The translations under genes were made by a program, and so were the position numbers. The notes beneath the pieces are model-generated. The model was not told the origin of the DNA. It searched no databases and was given only the letters and a program-made list of their open reading frames with translations. From NCBI GenBank assembly GCA_020628955.1, contig JAHDEH010000011.1, positions 1-35,655 of the forward strand: a stretch of 35,655 nt of DNA, read 5' to 3'. This DNA comes from Alphaproteobacteria bacterium. GTDB lineage: Bacteria; Pseudomonadota; Alphaproteobacteria; Rickettsiales; Rickettsiaceae. Shown in pieces: positions 1 through 8,458 of the stretch; positions within the stretch are counted from its first letter, which is position 1; each line of letters begins with the position of its first letter.

Positions 1-1181
1 TATTTTAGAATTGTATCATCATACTGAAGAGACATTGCTTTACTGCGAGCTATTAATTCCTGCTTTTTTTCTTTTAGTTCTTTAGCATTACTTTTTCCGC
101 CTGGGTTTCTTAAATGTAGTCTATTAATTTTTCTTTTATAGAAAAAATCTAGATCACGAGACCAATAATGATTAATTCTTAGTACCTTTCCTGCTAAACT
201 AGGTGATTTTGATCTATGTAAATATTTAAAATCTTCTGAAATTCTTAAGTATCCCATTTTGAGATTCGGATAATGCGGGTCATTAATAGACTTTACGTAT
301 CTAGGCTTTACTATAGTTTTTAGAACGTTAGTGTCGTAGCCACTCTTCGTTAATGTTTCAATCATTAATTTATTACTTGGCACTCTTTGAACATTTGAAG
401 AGCCAAACATCCTCCAATTTACAGATAATGCTGCATAATTATCGTAATTCTTTAAGGATTCAGAAAGTTTATACTGCTTTACTGGGAAAAGAAATTCATC
501 AGAGTCTACAATTATAAGCCATTCTGTTAAATTTTTTGATTTATTAATAGCATCAGAATATGCATTATTTTGTATTTTATTCCATTCTTTTTTATTTTTG
601 GGTTTGTCTGTTATTTCGATTAGCTCTACTATTCCATGCTTTATATAAGGAGCAAGAACTTGCTTAAAGTCATCGTTGCTTCTGTGGCTGTATAAATAAA
701 AATGCTCAACCCCATTGATACGATAAAACTCAATCCATTCTTTAAGAAACCTTGCTTCATTTTGAAAAATAGCAGTTAAAGATAAATAATGTCTACGGTC
801 CTTTAAAGGATTGACTTTTTTGAGATTTTTGTCATTTATATATCTATGTTTCATTCTAATCCTAAAGCGCGTATAGTCTGCAAGAGGATTTAGATTATAT
901 TTATTACTTTCTGATAAATATAATTGATAGTATAAATTATTATCAAATTCTGAATTTGGATTTTTGCCTTCCTTCCAACCAATATTACTATAATGTTCAA
1001 AAGCAGTTAAGTTTAATTGCTTTACTTCTGGATAAGTGCTTAAATAAAACTTTTTATCAAAATAATAACGCGAAAGCAATGTGGACCATTGTTCTACTTC
1101 TCTATATTTATTTACAGTAAATATAGAAAATATTACTGTAAATAATATAGCAATTAGTGCAATTTTTTTTCTTAAAATCAT
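1..1181 (-). CDS. Family-92-like glycosyltransferase, membrane-anchored (3' end outside window)
   Basis: Reading from an ATG at 1181 leftwards gives 393 residues without a stop before the window edge; by comparison with the neighbouring paralogue only about 20 residues are missing. Residues 1-25 form an uncleaved signal anchor (MILRKKIALIAILFTVIFS). Next comes a motif of the type FDKKFYLSTYPEV...EHYSNIGWKEGKNP, common in front of bacterial cell-surface glycosyltransferases. The catalytic part has NEARFLKEWIEFYR, the metal-binding DSDEF (a DxD motif) and LSVNWRMFGSS, all typical of the GT92/DUF23-like group. The likely role is adding sugars to a surface glycan, with the enzyme held in the inner membrane; substrate unknown. 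Its ATG overlaps the stop of the upstream gene as ATGA (1178-1181), so translation is probably coupled. Confidence 0.8.
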   Translation of the reverse strand, partial: MILRKKIALIAILFTVIFSIFTVNKYREVEQWSTLLSRYYFDKKFYLSTYPEVKQLNLTAFEHYSNIGWKEGKNPNSEFDNNLYYQLYLSESNKYNLNPLADYTRFRIRMKHRYINDKNLKKVNPLKDRRHYLSLTAIFQNEARFLKEWIEFYRINGVEHFYLYSHRSNDDFKQVLAPYIKHGIVELIEITDKPKNKKEWNKIQNNAYSDAINKSKNLTEWLIIVDSDEFLFPVKQYKLSESLKNYDNYAALSVNWRMFGSSNVQRVPSNKLMIETLTKSGYDTNVLKTIVKPRYVKSINDPHYPNLKMGYLRISEDFKYLHRSKSPSLAGKVLRINHYWSRDLDFFYKRKINRLHLRNPGGKSNAKELKEKKQELIARSKAMSLQYDDTILK

Positions 1182-2416
1182 ATTTTTTTGTTAAAAACTC
1201 TTTTTCTTAATTCGTCTTTATATTTTAGAATTGAGCGATCGATGCTTATAGAAGAATTTTTATCATTTAATAATATTTTTTTAATTTTTTCTTTTTTTTC
1301 TTTTGTCGTATTACCTTTGCCATCTTTATTTGTGACATGCATCCTGCCAATTTTGTTTTTATGCAAGAAAGCTAAATCGCGTGACCAGTAATGATTAATT
1401 CTGAATATATTTCTGCTTTCTTTGGGCAGAAAAGGTCCAAATAAATATTTTTTATTTTCATCAACTTGCATGTAACCATCAAGCATATGCGAAAAATGAG
1501 GGTGTTGTATACTTTGAATGTATCTCGGTTTTATTATGGTTTTTACATGTAAATCTTTAGCATTTGACTTTTTTAATAAGGTTTCAGTCATTAATTTATT
1601 GTCAGCTATTTTTTCAACAGATGAGCTGCCAAATATTTGCCAATTAACTGATAGAGCTGGATGTTCATCGTAGTCTTTTAAAGCGTTTGCTAGATTTTTT
1701 TCTTTGACAGGGAATAAAAACTCATCCGTATCTACTATAATTAGCCACTCTGTTTCTTCGGCTACTTTTTTAGCCGCATTTTCGTATGTACTTGTTTGAA
1801 TATCATTCCAGGAGCTTAGATTTCTTGGTTCTTCTGTAACTTGTTCCAGTTCAACTATTCCTGCCTTGATGTATGGTTCTAGCACTTGCATATAGTCGTC
1901 TGTACTTAAATGGTTGTATAAATAAAAATGCTCAACGCCAATCATGCGGTAAAACTCTATCCACTCTTTTAAGAATCTAGCTTCGTTTTGGAATATAGCC
2001 ACTAAAGTTAGGTAATATTTAGGGTTCTTGAGAGGCGTTACTTTCTTTATTTGTTTTTCATTAGTTAGTCTTTTTTTAAAATTTATCTTATAGCGAATAT
2101 AGTCTGCAAGTGGATTTAAGTTATATTTATTGTCCGTTGCAAGATAGGCACCTATGTAAAAATCATTATTGAATTCTGCAGTAGGATTTTTGCTTTCCTT
2201 CCAGCCAATGGTTTTGTAATGCTCAAAAGCAGACAACTCTGAGTCTTTTACCTCAGGATAATTCTCTAGGTAATATTCTTTGTCAAAGTAAAATTGTGCA
2301 ATAAAGTTTAAATAATTTTCTCTTTTATCCATGCCAGATATAAGTAATGCAATGGCAAGTAGGATAGTAATTATGGATGTGTTATACAGTCTCTTTTTTA
2401 TTATTTTTCTTTTCAT
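1178..2416 (-). CDS. Family-92-like glycosyltransferase, membrane-anchored
   Basis: This 412-residue protein is a tandem paralogue of the gene at 1-1181, similar along its whole length. It has a basic N-terminus and one hydrophobic anchor (about residues 12-28). A surface-glycan motif pair follows (FDKEYYLENYPEV...EHYKTIGWKESKNP...EFNNDFYIGAYL). The catalytic core contains NEARFLKEWIEFYRMIGVEHFYLY, the DTDEF metal-binding motif and LSVNWQIFGSSS. These point to a GT92/GT2-like fold; the acceptor cannot be told. The stop codon overlaps the next start by 4 bp, which fits a recent tandem duplication kept as one operon. The MFS gene upstream lies 43 bp away on the same strand. Confidence 0.82.
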   Translation of the reverse strand: MKRKIIKKRLYNTSIITILLAIALLISGMDKRENYLNFIAQFYFDKEYYLENYPEVKDSELSAFEHYKTIGWKESKNPTAEFNNDFYIGAYLATDNKYNLNPLADYIRYKINFKKRLTNEKQIKKVTPLKNPKYYLTLVAIFQNEARFLKEWIEFYRMIGVEHFYLYNHLSTDDYMQVLEPYIKAGIVELEQVTEEPRNLSSWNDIQTSTYENAAKKVAEETEWLIIVDTDEFLFPVKEKNLANALKDYDEHPALSVNWQIFGSSSVEKIADNKLMTETLLKKSNAKDLHVKTIIKPRYIQSIQHPHFSHMLDGYMQVDENKKYLFGPFLPKESRNIFRINHYWSRDLAFLHKNKIGRMHVTNKDGKGNTTKEKKEKIKKILLNDKNSSISIDRSILKYKDELRKRVFNKKI

Positions 2417-2459
2417 TTAAATAATCATTTTTAATAATTTTGTTATAAAACTAACTCAG

Positions 2460-3713
2460 CTATAATTCAGAGTTTTTTAACTTCCAAAGCATAGCATAAG
2501 CAATTATTGCAAATAAAACAACATAAAATATTGGAAATAATATAAAATTATATTCAAAAATAGATCGCATGCATATATAATTTGCGGTACCGGACATCAG
2601 CATAGAGCCAGTTGTGTGGCCAAGTCCAACACCTCTATATCGCTCTCTTGGTTTAAATACTCTGATGATTGAAGCATGGGCAAGGGCATTAAAAGGTGCA
2701 ATTGAAGCAGCTAGTAGTAGGCTTGAGGCTAATGCTAAATTCATCAGCTGAGCATTAATTGCAATAATTAATACGAAGCAAGCAAGGATTGTTCCGATTA
2801 AACTAATTTTAAAAACCAATCTACTGCCTATTTTATCTGCCAAGAACCCAGATGCAAGCATTGAAAGACCAAATATAAATACATTAATTACCGAGAACAG
2901 GGTAATTATGTGGCTAGTTGTTTCTATTACTATTGGCAGATATTGCTTCATAAAAATTATAGATATTTGGTAAGTGGCGCCAAAACCTCCAGATAAAAAT
3001 ACTACCATTGTGAATGTTTTTAGATTATTTTTTAAAAAGGTGAATATATTTGCAAATTCAACTTTTTCTGATTTGGATTCGTTAAAATCTGGAGTTTCTT
3101 GCAGATATTGTCTGTAATACATAGTTACTATAGCTAGAGGCGCAGAAAGCAAAAAAGGTATGCGCCAACACCAATCTGGAAATATTGATGAATTAAAGAA
3201 ATTGGTTGTCGCGATGCCAAGCAAAAGACCAGCAACCCCTGTGGCTCTGGTTATTGCAGAAGCGCTGTAATGACGCTCTTTGCCCATGTGTTCTATAACA
3301 TAAATAGCTGCTCCATCATATTCTCCTGCAACAAAAAAACCTTGGAAAAAGCGGCATATAATTAAAATTTGAGCGCCTAAAAAGCCAATGGAATTATAGT
3401 CAGGTAAAAGGCCTATGGTAGTTGTTGGGATTGCAATGCCGATCATTGTTATTCGCAGCGAAATTCTGCGTCCATATTTATCACCAATTTTGCTAAAAAT
3501 AATAGACCCGAGTGGTTTGGCAAGATATGAAACCGCATAAATAAAAAATACATACATCAAGCCTTCTAGTTTGCTTTTATCCGGGAAAAACTTTTCTGCT
3601 AATATAGCTGCAGAAAAGCCATATAGACTGTAATCGTAATATTCTACTATAGTGCCTAGGAAAGCGCCGATGATTGTTTTTTTATTAGTTTTTGTCTTTT
3701 GTGCATTGCTCAT
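2460..3713 (-). CDS. MFS transporter, MHS (ProP/KgtP-like) family
   Basis: The 417-residue protein has twelve predicted membrane segments and the features of the metabolite:H+ symporter family: the start IGAFLGTIVEYYDYSLYGFSAA, the loop 2-3 signature KIGDKYGRR, and FFQGFFVAGEYDGAAIYVIEH in segment 4. Family members carry proline/betaine, 2-oxoglutarate or similar solutes by proton symport. Many ProP-type paralogues are known in Rickettsiales, where they import host metabolites; the substrate cannot be inferred here. The start lies 11 bp after the stop of gmk, so it is probably co-transcribed with gmk. Confidence 0.85.
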   Translation of the reverse strand: MSNAQKTKTNKKTIIGAFLGTIVEYYDYSLYGFSAAILAEKFFPDKSKLEGLMYVFFIYAVSYLAKPLGSIIFSKIGDKYGRRISLRITMIGIAIPTTTIGLLPDYNSIGFLGAQILIICRFFQGFFVAGEYDGAAIYVIEHMGKERHYSASAITRATGVAGLLLGIATTNFFNSSIFPDWCWRIPFLLSAPLAIVTMYYRQYLQETPDFNESKSEKVEFANIFTFLKNNLKTFTMVVFLSGGFGATYQISIIFMKQYLPIVIETTSHIITLFSVINVFIFGLSMLASGFLADKIGSRLVFKISLIGTILACFVLIIAINAQLMNLALASSLLLAASIAPFNALAHASIIRVFKPRERYRGVGLGHTTGSMLMSGTANYICMRSIFEYNFILFPIFYVVLFAIIAYAMLWKLKNSEL

Positions 3714-3724
3714 TTTTTATTCAC

Positions 3725-4315
3725 TTATTTTTTCTTACTTGAACTTGTTTTAATTCTTGCGTTATTAATAATATTTTGTACTTCTTTTAAAGTGTTTTCA
3801 AAAATGTAATTTACAATTTTATGTGCATATATATCAGATTGAGAAATTTCTGCCTCCGCTTCTGCTAGTCTTTTTTCTATAGATTCTTCAGTGTCTTGGT
3901 TGCGCTTGATAAGTCTATTCCTCAAAGCCTCCATATCCGGAGGAAGAAGAAAAATACTAACCACGCGCTCTGGCATAATTTGCATTATTTGCTTTGCTCC
4001 TTGTGTGTCAATATCAAATAAAACATCAATTCCATTATTTAATTTTTCTTCTACATAACTTTTTGGCGTGCCATAATTATTTCCGTAGATTGTTGCGCTT
4101 TCTAAAAACTCATCATTTTGTAGCATATCTTCAAATTCATCTTTAGATTTGAAAAAATAATGCAGCCCCTCTTCTTCGCCAGGTCTTGGAGCCCTAGTGG
4201 TTGCAGATATTGAAAGAGCAATGTTATTGTCTTGCTGCAATAATGCATTGCATATAGAAGATTTTCCGCCTCCTGATGGTGCTGATATAATTATTATGTT
4301 TGCATTTTTTTTCAT
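3725..4315 (-). CDS. gmk: Guanylate kinase
   Basis: The 196-residue protein phosphorylates GMP (and dGMP) to the diphosphate in the cytoplasm, an essential nucleotide step. The P-loop SAPSGGGKSS lies at residues 11-20. ISATTRAPRPGEEEGLHYFF carries the GMP-binding Arg/Glu residues, followed by ATIYGNNYGTP and VLFDIDTQGAKQI. SIFLLPPDMEALRNRLIKR is the lid region. Length and motif order are those of ordinary bacterial Gmk. Position 2 of the loop is Ala (SAPSG) where many homologues have Gly (SGPSG), a common variation. The gene is divergent from the dehydrogenase at 4358 with only 42 bp between starts, so both promoters must share this gap. Confidence 0.95.
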   Translation of the reverse strand: MKKNANIIIISAPSGGGKSSICNALLQQDNNIALSISATTRAPRPGEEEGLHYFFKSKDEFEDMLQNDEFLESATIYGNNYGTPKSYVEEKLNNGIDVLFDIDTQGAKQIMQIMPERVVSIFLLPPDMEALRNRLIKRNQDTEESIEKRLAEAEAEISQSDIYAHKIVNYIFENTLKEVQNIINNARIKTSSSKKK

Positions 4316-4357
4316 GTGGCTGTAGTTTATAATTTCAAATTTTAGTGATTATAGAGA

Positions 4358-5143
4358 ATGAATAAAATAAAAACAATAGTTATTACAGGCGCCTCTAGTG
4401 GAATTGGTGCGAATGTTGCGTTGCAATATGCCAAAAAAGGGCATAAATTATTCCTGTTTGGGCGTTCAGAAGAAAGGCTCAGGCAGGTAGCGGCTGAGTG
4501 TAGGGAGGCGCATGAAGGCTTAAATCAAGAAATAAAAACTATTATTGCAGATGTAGCAGATGAATCTGCAATGAAGACAGAGATAGAAAAAATTACAAAA
4601 AATAACATCATAGATATAGTAATTGCTTGCGCTGGAGTTTCTGCTGGAACTCTTGGCGGCAGTGAGAATATAAAGCAAATAAATAACATCTTTGCAACAA
4701 ATTTAAATGGTGTGATTAACACCATTAACCCTGTAATATCGCAAATGATGGAAAGTAAGAGAGGGAATATAGCAATAATTAGCTCTATGGCTTCTATAAT
4801 AGGTATTTCTAGCGCTCCATCATATAGCGCAAGCAAAGGGGCGGTGCGTCTTTACAGTGATGCTATTCGATCTAATTTGAAAAAAAATGGAATTAATGTA
4901 ACCACCATAATACCAGGCTATATTAAAACGCCAATGACGGATGTTAATGATTTTCCTATGCCTTTTTTAATGGATGCTGACATTGCTGCAAAAAAGATCA
5001 TTAACGCAATTGAAAAAAATAAAAGAATTTGTGCTTTTCCAAAAAGAATATATTTTATTCTTAAATTACTAAGCTGGATGCCTGCGTGCATAATTGATTT
5101 TATAAATAGTAAACTACCTCGCAAGGCCAGTATTAAACAATAG
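4358..5143 (+). CDS. Short-chain dehydrogenase/reductase (classical SDR)
   Basis: The 261-residue protein has the Rossmann dinucleotide motif TGASSGIG at residues 10-17, a CAG motif at about 91-93 (usually NNAG), a catalytic serine in ISSMAS (about 142-143) and the YSASK pair Tyr156/Lys160. IIPGYIKTPMT is the usual post-catalytic segment. GR near residues 35-36 after the second strand suggests NADP(H) preference, an inference. The last 40 residues (ILKLLSWMPACIIDFI) are hydrophobic and could bind membrane, as in SDRs acting on lipids. The substrate is unknown. The following 45 bp show no clear terminator. Confidence 0.85.
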   Translation: MNKIKTIVITGASSGIGANVALQYAKKGHKLFLFGRSEERLRQVAAECREAHEGLNQEIKTIIADVADESAMKTEIEKITKNNIIDIVIACAGVSAGTLGGSENIKQINNIFATNLNGVINTINPVISQMMESKRGNIAIISSMASIIGISSAPSYSASKGAVRLYSDAIRSNLKKNGINVTTIIPGYIKTPMTDVNDFPMPFLMDADIAAKKIINAIEKNKRICAFPKRIYFILKLLSWMPACIIDFINSKLPRKASIKQ

Positions 5144-5186
5144 CGATTAGACTATCTTTTATAGCTCACTAGTCATGTTTTGTCTT

Positions 5187-5360
5187 TTATAGTTCAGATT
5201 TTAAACTCATTACCTCCGCCATAGACAAGCCAGTAACGCCAGATACAAATCTTGGGTCTGCATTTTTTGCTAGCATGTTCTTGGCAGTAGTTTTTATAAA
5301 TCCCTCTTTATTTTCTGATGGTAAATTATCTATTATGTTTGTGGACATGCCTGCGGTCAT
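5187..5360 (-). pseudogene. 57-codon ORF resembling the C-terminal tail of a transposase-like/Rpn nuclease
   Basis: A short frame from ATG 5360 to TAA 5187 encodes 57 residues ending in AKNMLAKNADPRFVSGVTGLS followed by MAEVMSLKSEL. This ending, a helix followed by an xITGLSxEEI-type turn, is reminiscent of the C-terminus of the PD-(D/E)XK (Rpn/YhgA-like) transposase-nuclease families common in Rickettsiales. The catalytic part is absent, so it is probably a relic, although a small intact protein cannot be excluded. It sits between two convergent genes. The resemblance is from memory of the motif only. Confidence 0.35.
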
Positions 5361-5388
5361 TATTGTTTTTTATATGAATGCAAACTCT

Positions 5389-6264
5389 TTAAAATAAATT
5401 ACTTCTATTGCTGGGTTTGGTTATACCAATGATCATTATAATAGTAATGATGAATTGAAAAAATTTAAAAGCGCCAACCAAAAACGGTAAGTATAAATTA
5501 AGAGGCAAGTATAAAAGTGCAAATGGTCCGCAGGAAAATATTGTGACTCGTACTAAGTTTTTGATTGGTGGTGAATTGCTTTTTATAACAGCAACAATTC
5601 CCAAAATAATCATTAAAATCAGTTTGGATAATATAGAGTTTACAAAAATAAACAGGCTAAGCATTGGAAAGAATATATAAATAAATCCTCTATTTGCAGA
5701 AGAAACTATATTTTCAAAAAAACCATGAACATTATTTTGATTAATTGTTGTAGCATTGGTTTTGAATATATCAGAATGTTTTATATTTAAAATTTGAGTT
5801 TTTTCAAGATTGTTATTCAGAGATGGTTTAAGTATAAAGTTTTTATTAGTTATCAAAATATCAGCGCGCGCTCTATCTTTTTTATCTGCTTTATTTTGTG
5901 TGTCTATCAAAATTATCGCTTGTCCTTTATTGTTTTTAACAATAAAGGGTTCGTTTGGCTGCGCATCCATCTCTCCATTACTATATTGCATATCTGGAAT
6001 ACTGGTTAAAATTTGGTCTAAAATTTTTGTTTTATCCGTAGGGATTTTGGTATGGAAATAATTTTGAAGCTCTGCTGCAATATTGATGAAATATATCGTG
6101 GATATGAGTGCGGATATTGTTGACAAACATAGCAAATATTTAAAACCAAAACCTTTAAATTTATGATAAACATCGTTGTAAAACTGGGTGGAAGTGCAAG
6201 AAAGCCAAATGAATTTACACAATATATTTAGGCAGTATGTTATTTTTTCTATGTATTTACTCAT
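5389..6264 (-). CDS. DUF1189-like membrane protein
   Basis: The 291-residue protein has one membrane segment near the N-terminus (about residues 44-65), a hydrophilic loop of about 125 residues, and three or four C-terminal membrane segments (about 195-285). The start (FYNDVYHKFKGFGFKYLLCLS) and the loop with FIVKNNKGQAIILIDT fit the DUF1189 family of unknown function, found in Rickettsiales and some Firmicutes. The loop is probably extracytoplasmic. The gene is convergent with the SDR and divergent from transketolase. Confidence 0.7.
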   Translation of the reverse strand: MSKYIEKITYCLNILCKFIWLSCTSTQFYNDVYHKFKGFGFKYLLCLSTISALISTIYFINIAAELQNYFHTKIPTDKTKILDQILTSIPDMQYSNGEMDAQPNEPFIVKNNKGQAIILIDTQNKADKKDRARADILITNKNFILKPSLNNNLEKTQILNIKHSDIFKTNATTINQNNVHGFFENIVSSANRGFIYIFFPMLSLFIFVNSILSKLILMIILGIVAVIKSNSPPIKNLVRVTIFSCGPFALLYLPLNLYLPFLVGAFKFFQFIITIIMIIGITKPSNRSNLF

Positions 6265-6323
6265 ATTTTTGTAATTTTATGATTTAGATGTAGACATTAT
6301 ATTATTTTCCCTTTAATTTACTA

Positions 6324-6357
6324 TTGGCAAAAATAGTATAGTACAATAAACTATACT
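6324..6357 (+). promoter_or_regulatory. Candidate promoter with overlapping 8-bp inverted repeat upstream of transketolase
   Basis: TTGGCA (6324-6329) is followed after 17 bp by a -10-like TAAACT (6347-6352). The inverted repeat AGTATAGT (6335-6342) / ACTATACT (6350-6357), with 7 bp between the perfect arms, covers the -10 region and lies 38 bp before the ATG at 6395. The geometry is that of an operator for a dimeric repressor; the regulator is unknown. Confidence 0.4.
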
Positions 6358-6394
6358 TAAATTTTTTAAGTAATTAAAGAAAAATACTGTGAAT

Positions 6395-8356
6395 ATGAAT
6401 AAAGCAAAATACTCAATAAGTCAACTGAGCGATGATATTAAAATTTTAACAGCAGATGCTGTGGAAAAGGCCAAATCAGGGCATCCTGGCATGCCTATGG
6501 GTTTCTCGGAAGTTTTTACCAACCTAGTCTTTAAGTATCTTAAATTTAATCCAAAAGATCCTAATTGGTTTGGTAGAGATCGCCTGGTTCTATCTGCTGG
6601 TCATGGTTCGATGTTATTATATTCATTTTATTATTTAGCAGGCTATAGCGATTTTTCTTTAGAGGATATAAAGAAATTTAGGCAACTGGGGGCAAAAACA
6701 GCAGGTCACCCAGAGCATGAGGCGTTCTTGGCAATTGAAACAACAACAGGGCCACTAGGGCAGGGGCTTGCAAATGCCGTTGGAATGGCGATAGCTGCCA
6801 AGAAATATGCAGCTGAAATTGGTGATGATTTATGTGATTATAAAATATATGCAATAGTTGGCGATGGTTGTCTGATGGAAGGTGTTGCATACGAAGCATT
6901 GTCATTAGCTGGTCATTTGCAGCTTGATAATTTAATTATATTATTTGACGATAATAATATCTCAATCGATGGCTCTACGTCCTTGGCAGTATCTGAGGAT
7001 CATACAACAAAAATGCAAGCTTTTGGCTTTAATACATATGAAGCTGATGGACATGATGATGAGCAAATTTGTAGTGCTTTTGATGCCGCGATACTTAGCA
7101 AAAATAAACCAAGTTTTATTTCATTTAAAACAATAATAGGCAAGGGCGCAGATGGTAAAGCTGGAACAGAAAAAGCGCATGGTGCGCCGCTTGGAAGTGA
7201 AGAAATTAAATATTTAAAATCAAATATAGAGTGCTCTAAACAAGAATTTGTAATTACTCCAGAAAAAAAAGAATTATGGGAATTGGCCTGGGAGCATAAT
7301 TCGCAATATTATGATGATTGGCAAAAAAAATTCCAAAAAATAAGCTCTGATAAACGGGCATTTACAGAAAAAAAACCTCTCAAGATAGGTGCCAAAAGCA
7401 TTGATAAGCCAGAAAATGCAGAGGCTAGTAGAGTTTCTTCTGGTAGGGTAGCCGAGCATATGTTGCAAATTAATGATAAATTAATTATAGGCTCTGCAGA
7501 TCTTGCAGGTTCTAATGGCCTAAACTGCCCCAGTGCAAAAGCTATTAACGCACAAAATTTTAGTGGTAATTATATTCACTATGGTGTTCGCGAACATGCA
7601 ATGGCAGCAATTATGAATGGCCTTGCTTTATCTGGCTTTTCTGTTCTTGGTGGCACTTTTTTTGTATTTTCAGATTATATGCGCCCAAGCATTAGACTTG
7701 CTGCTTTAATGAGGCAGCAAACTATATATGTACTGACTCATGATTCGATTGGTGTTGGCGAGGACGGTCCGACGCATCAACCAGTTGAGCATTTATCATC
7801 TTTCAGAGCGATGCCAAATGTCAATGTTTTTAGACCAGCTGATTACACAGAAACTGCAGAATGTTACGAGGTTGCAGCATCCTATGAACATACACCTGCA
7901 TTAATGGTTTTATCTCGCCAATCTTTGCCAAAATTAAGGGGCGATGATATTAGTGATAATAAATCTGCTAAAGGTGGCTATATTATTTCCGAAGCAAAAG
8001 ACGCAGAGAAACTGGATAAAATTATTTTCGCAACTGGGTCTGAAGTTTCTCTGGCAATAGAGTTGCAAACAAAGCTACAGAATGGTGGTATGAATATCCG
8101 AGTATGCTCAGTGCCGTGCCTTGACATATTATTGCAGCAACCAGATGAATATATTAAATCTCTCAAAGGTAACGCAACTCAGTTAGTTGCTATCGAAGCA
8201 GGATGTAGATTTGGTTGGTCAGAATTAATTGGCCATGATGGTTTGTTTTTTGGAATAAATCAATTTGGCGCATCTGCGCCTGCAAAAGATTTATTCAAGC
8301 ATTTTGGTTTAAATGTTGATGATATATATAATGGAATAACAGAAACATCAAGCTAG
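6395..8356 (+). CDS. tkt: Transketolase
   Basis: This 653-residue protein is a full-length thiamine-diphosphate enzyme that moves two-carbon units between sugar phosphates in the non-oxidative pentose phosphate pathway. The N-terminal domain has KSGHPGMPMG, AGHGSML and the ThDP/metal motif GDGCLMEG...DDNNISIDG. The pyrimidine domain has HYGVREHAMAAIMNG and THDSIGVGEDGPTHQPVEHL. The C-terminal domain has ATGSEVSLA. All expected motifs are present. An in-frame GTG at 6389 could be used, but ATG 6395 fits the family better. Rickettsia itself is generally reported to lack this pathway, so the gene is informative about the lineage. It is convergent with the fusion gene at 8459. Confidence 0.95.
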   Translation: MNKAKYSISQLSDDIKILTADAVEKAKSGHPGMPMGFSEVFTNLVFKYLKFNPKDPNWFGRDRLVLSAGHGSMLLYSFYYLAGYSDFSLEDIKKFRQLGAKTAGHPEHEAFLAIETTTGPLGQGLANAVGMAIAAKKYAAEIGDDLCDYKIYAIVGDGCLMEGVAYEALSLAGHLQLDNLIILFDDNNISIDGSTSLAVSEDHTTKMQAFGFNTYEADGHDDEQICSAFDAAILSKNKPSFISFKTIIGKGADGKAGTEKAHGAPLGSEEIKYLKSNIECSKQEFVITPEKKELWELAWEHNSQYYDDWQKKFQKISSDKRAFTEKKPLKIGAKSIDKPENAEASRVSSGRVAEHMLQINDKLIIGSADLAGSNGLNCPSAKAINAQNFSGNYIHYGVREHAMAAIMNGLALSGFSVLGGTFFVFSDYMRPSIRLAALMRQQTIYVLTHDSIGVGEDGPTHQPVEHLSSFRAMPNVNVFRPADYTETAECYEVAASYEHTPALMVLSRQSLPKLRGDDISDNKSAKGGYIISEAKDAEKLDKIIFATGSEVSLAIELQTKLQNGGMNIRVCSVPCLDILLQQPDEYIKSLKGNATQLVAIEAGCRFGWSELIGHDGLFFGINQFGASAPAKDLFKHFGLNVDDIYNGITETSS

Positions 8357-8458
8357 GAAATTTTTCCTGAATTGATAAACTACCATAGAAGAAGATTCGC
8401 AATAGTTGATAACTAAGATGCTAACTTTAAAAAACTATGGTGCCATTTCAATTTAAAT

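Noticed and set aside
8404-8416. DnaA box or replication origin at the AGTTGATAACTAA repeats
   Set aside because: The sequence does not match the DnaA consensus TTATCCACA and no cluster or origin-linked genes are near.
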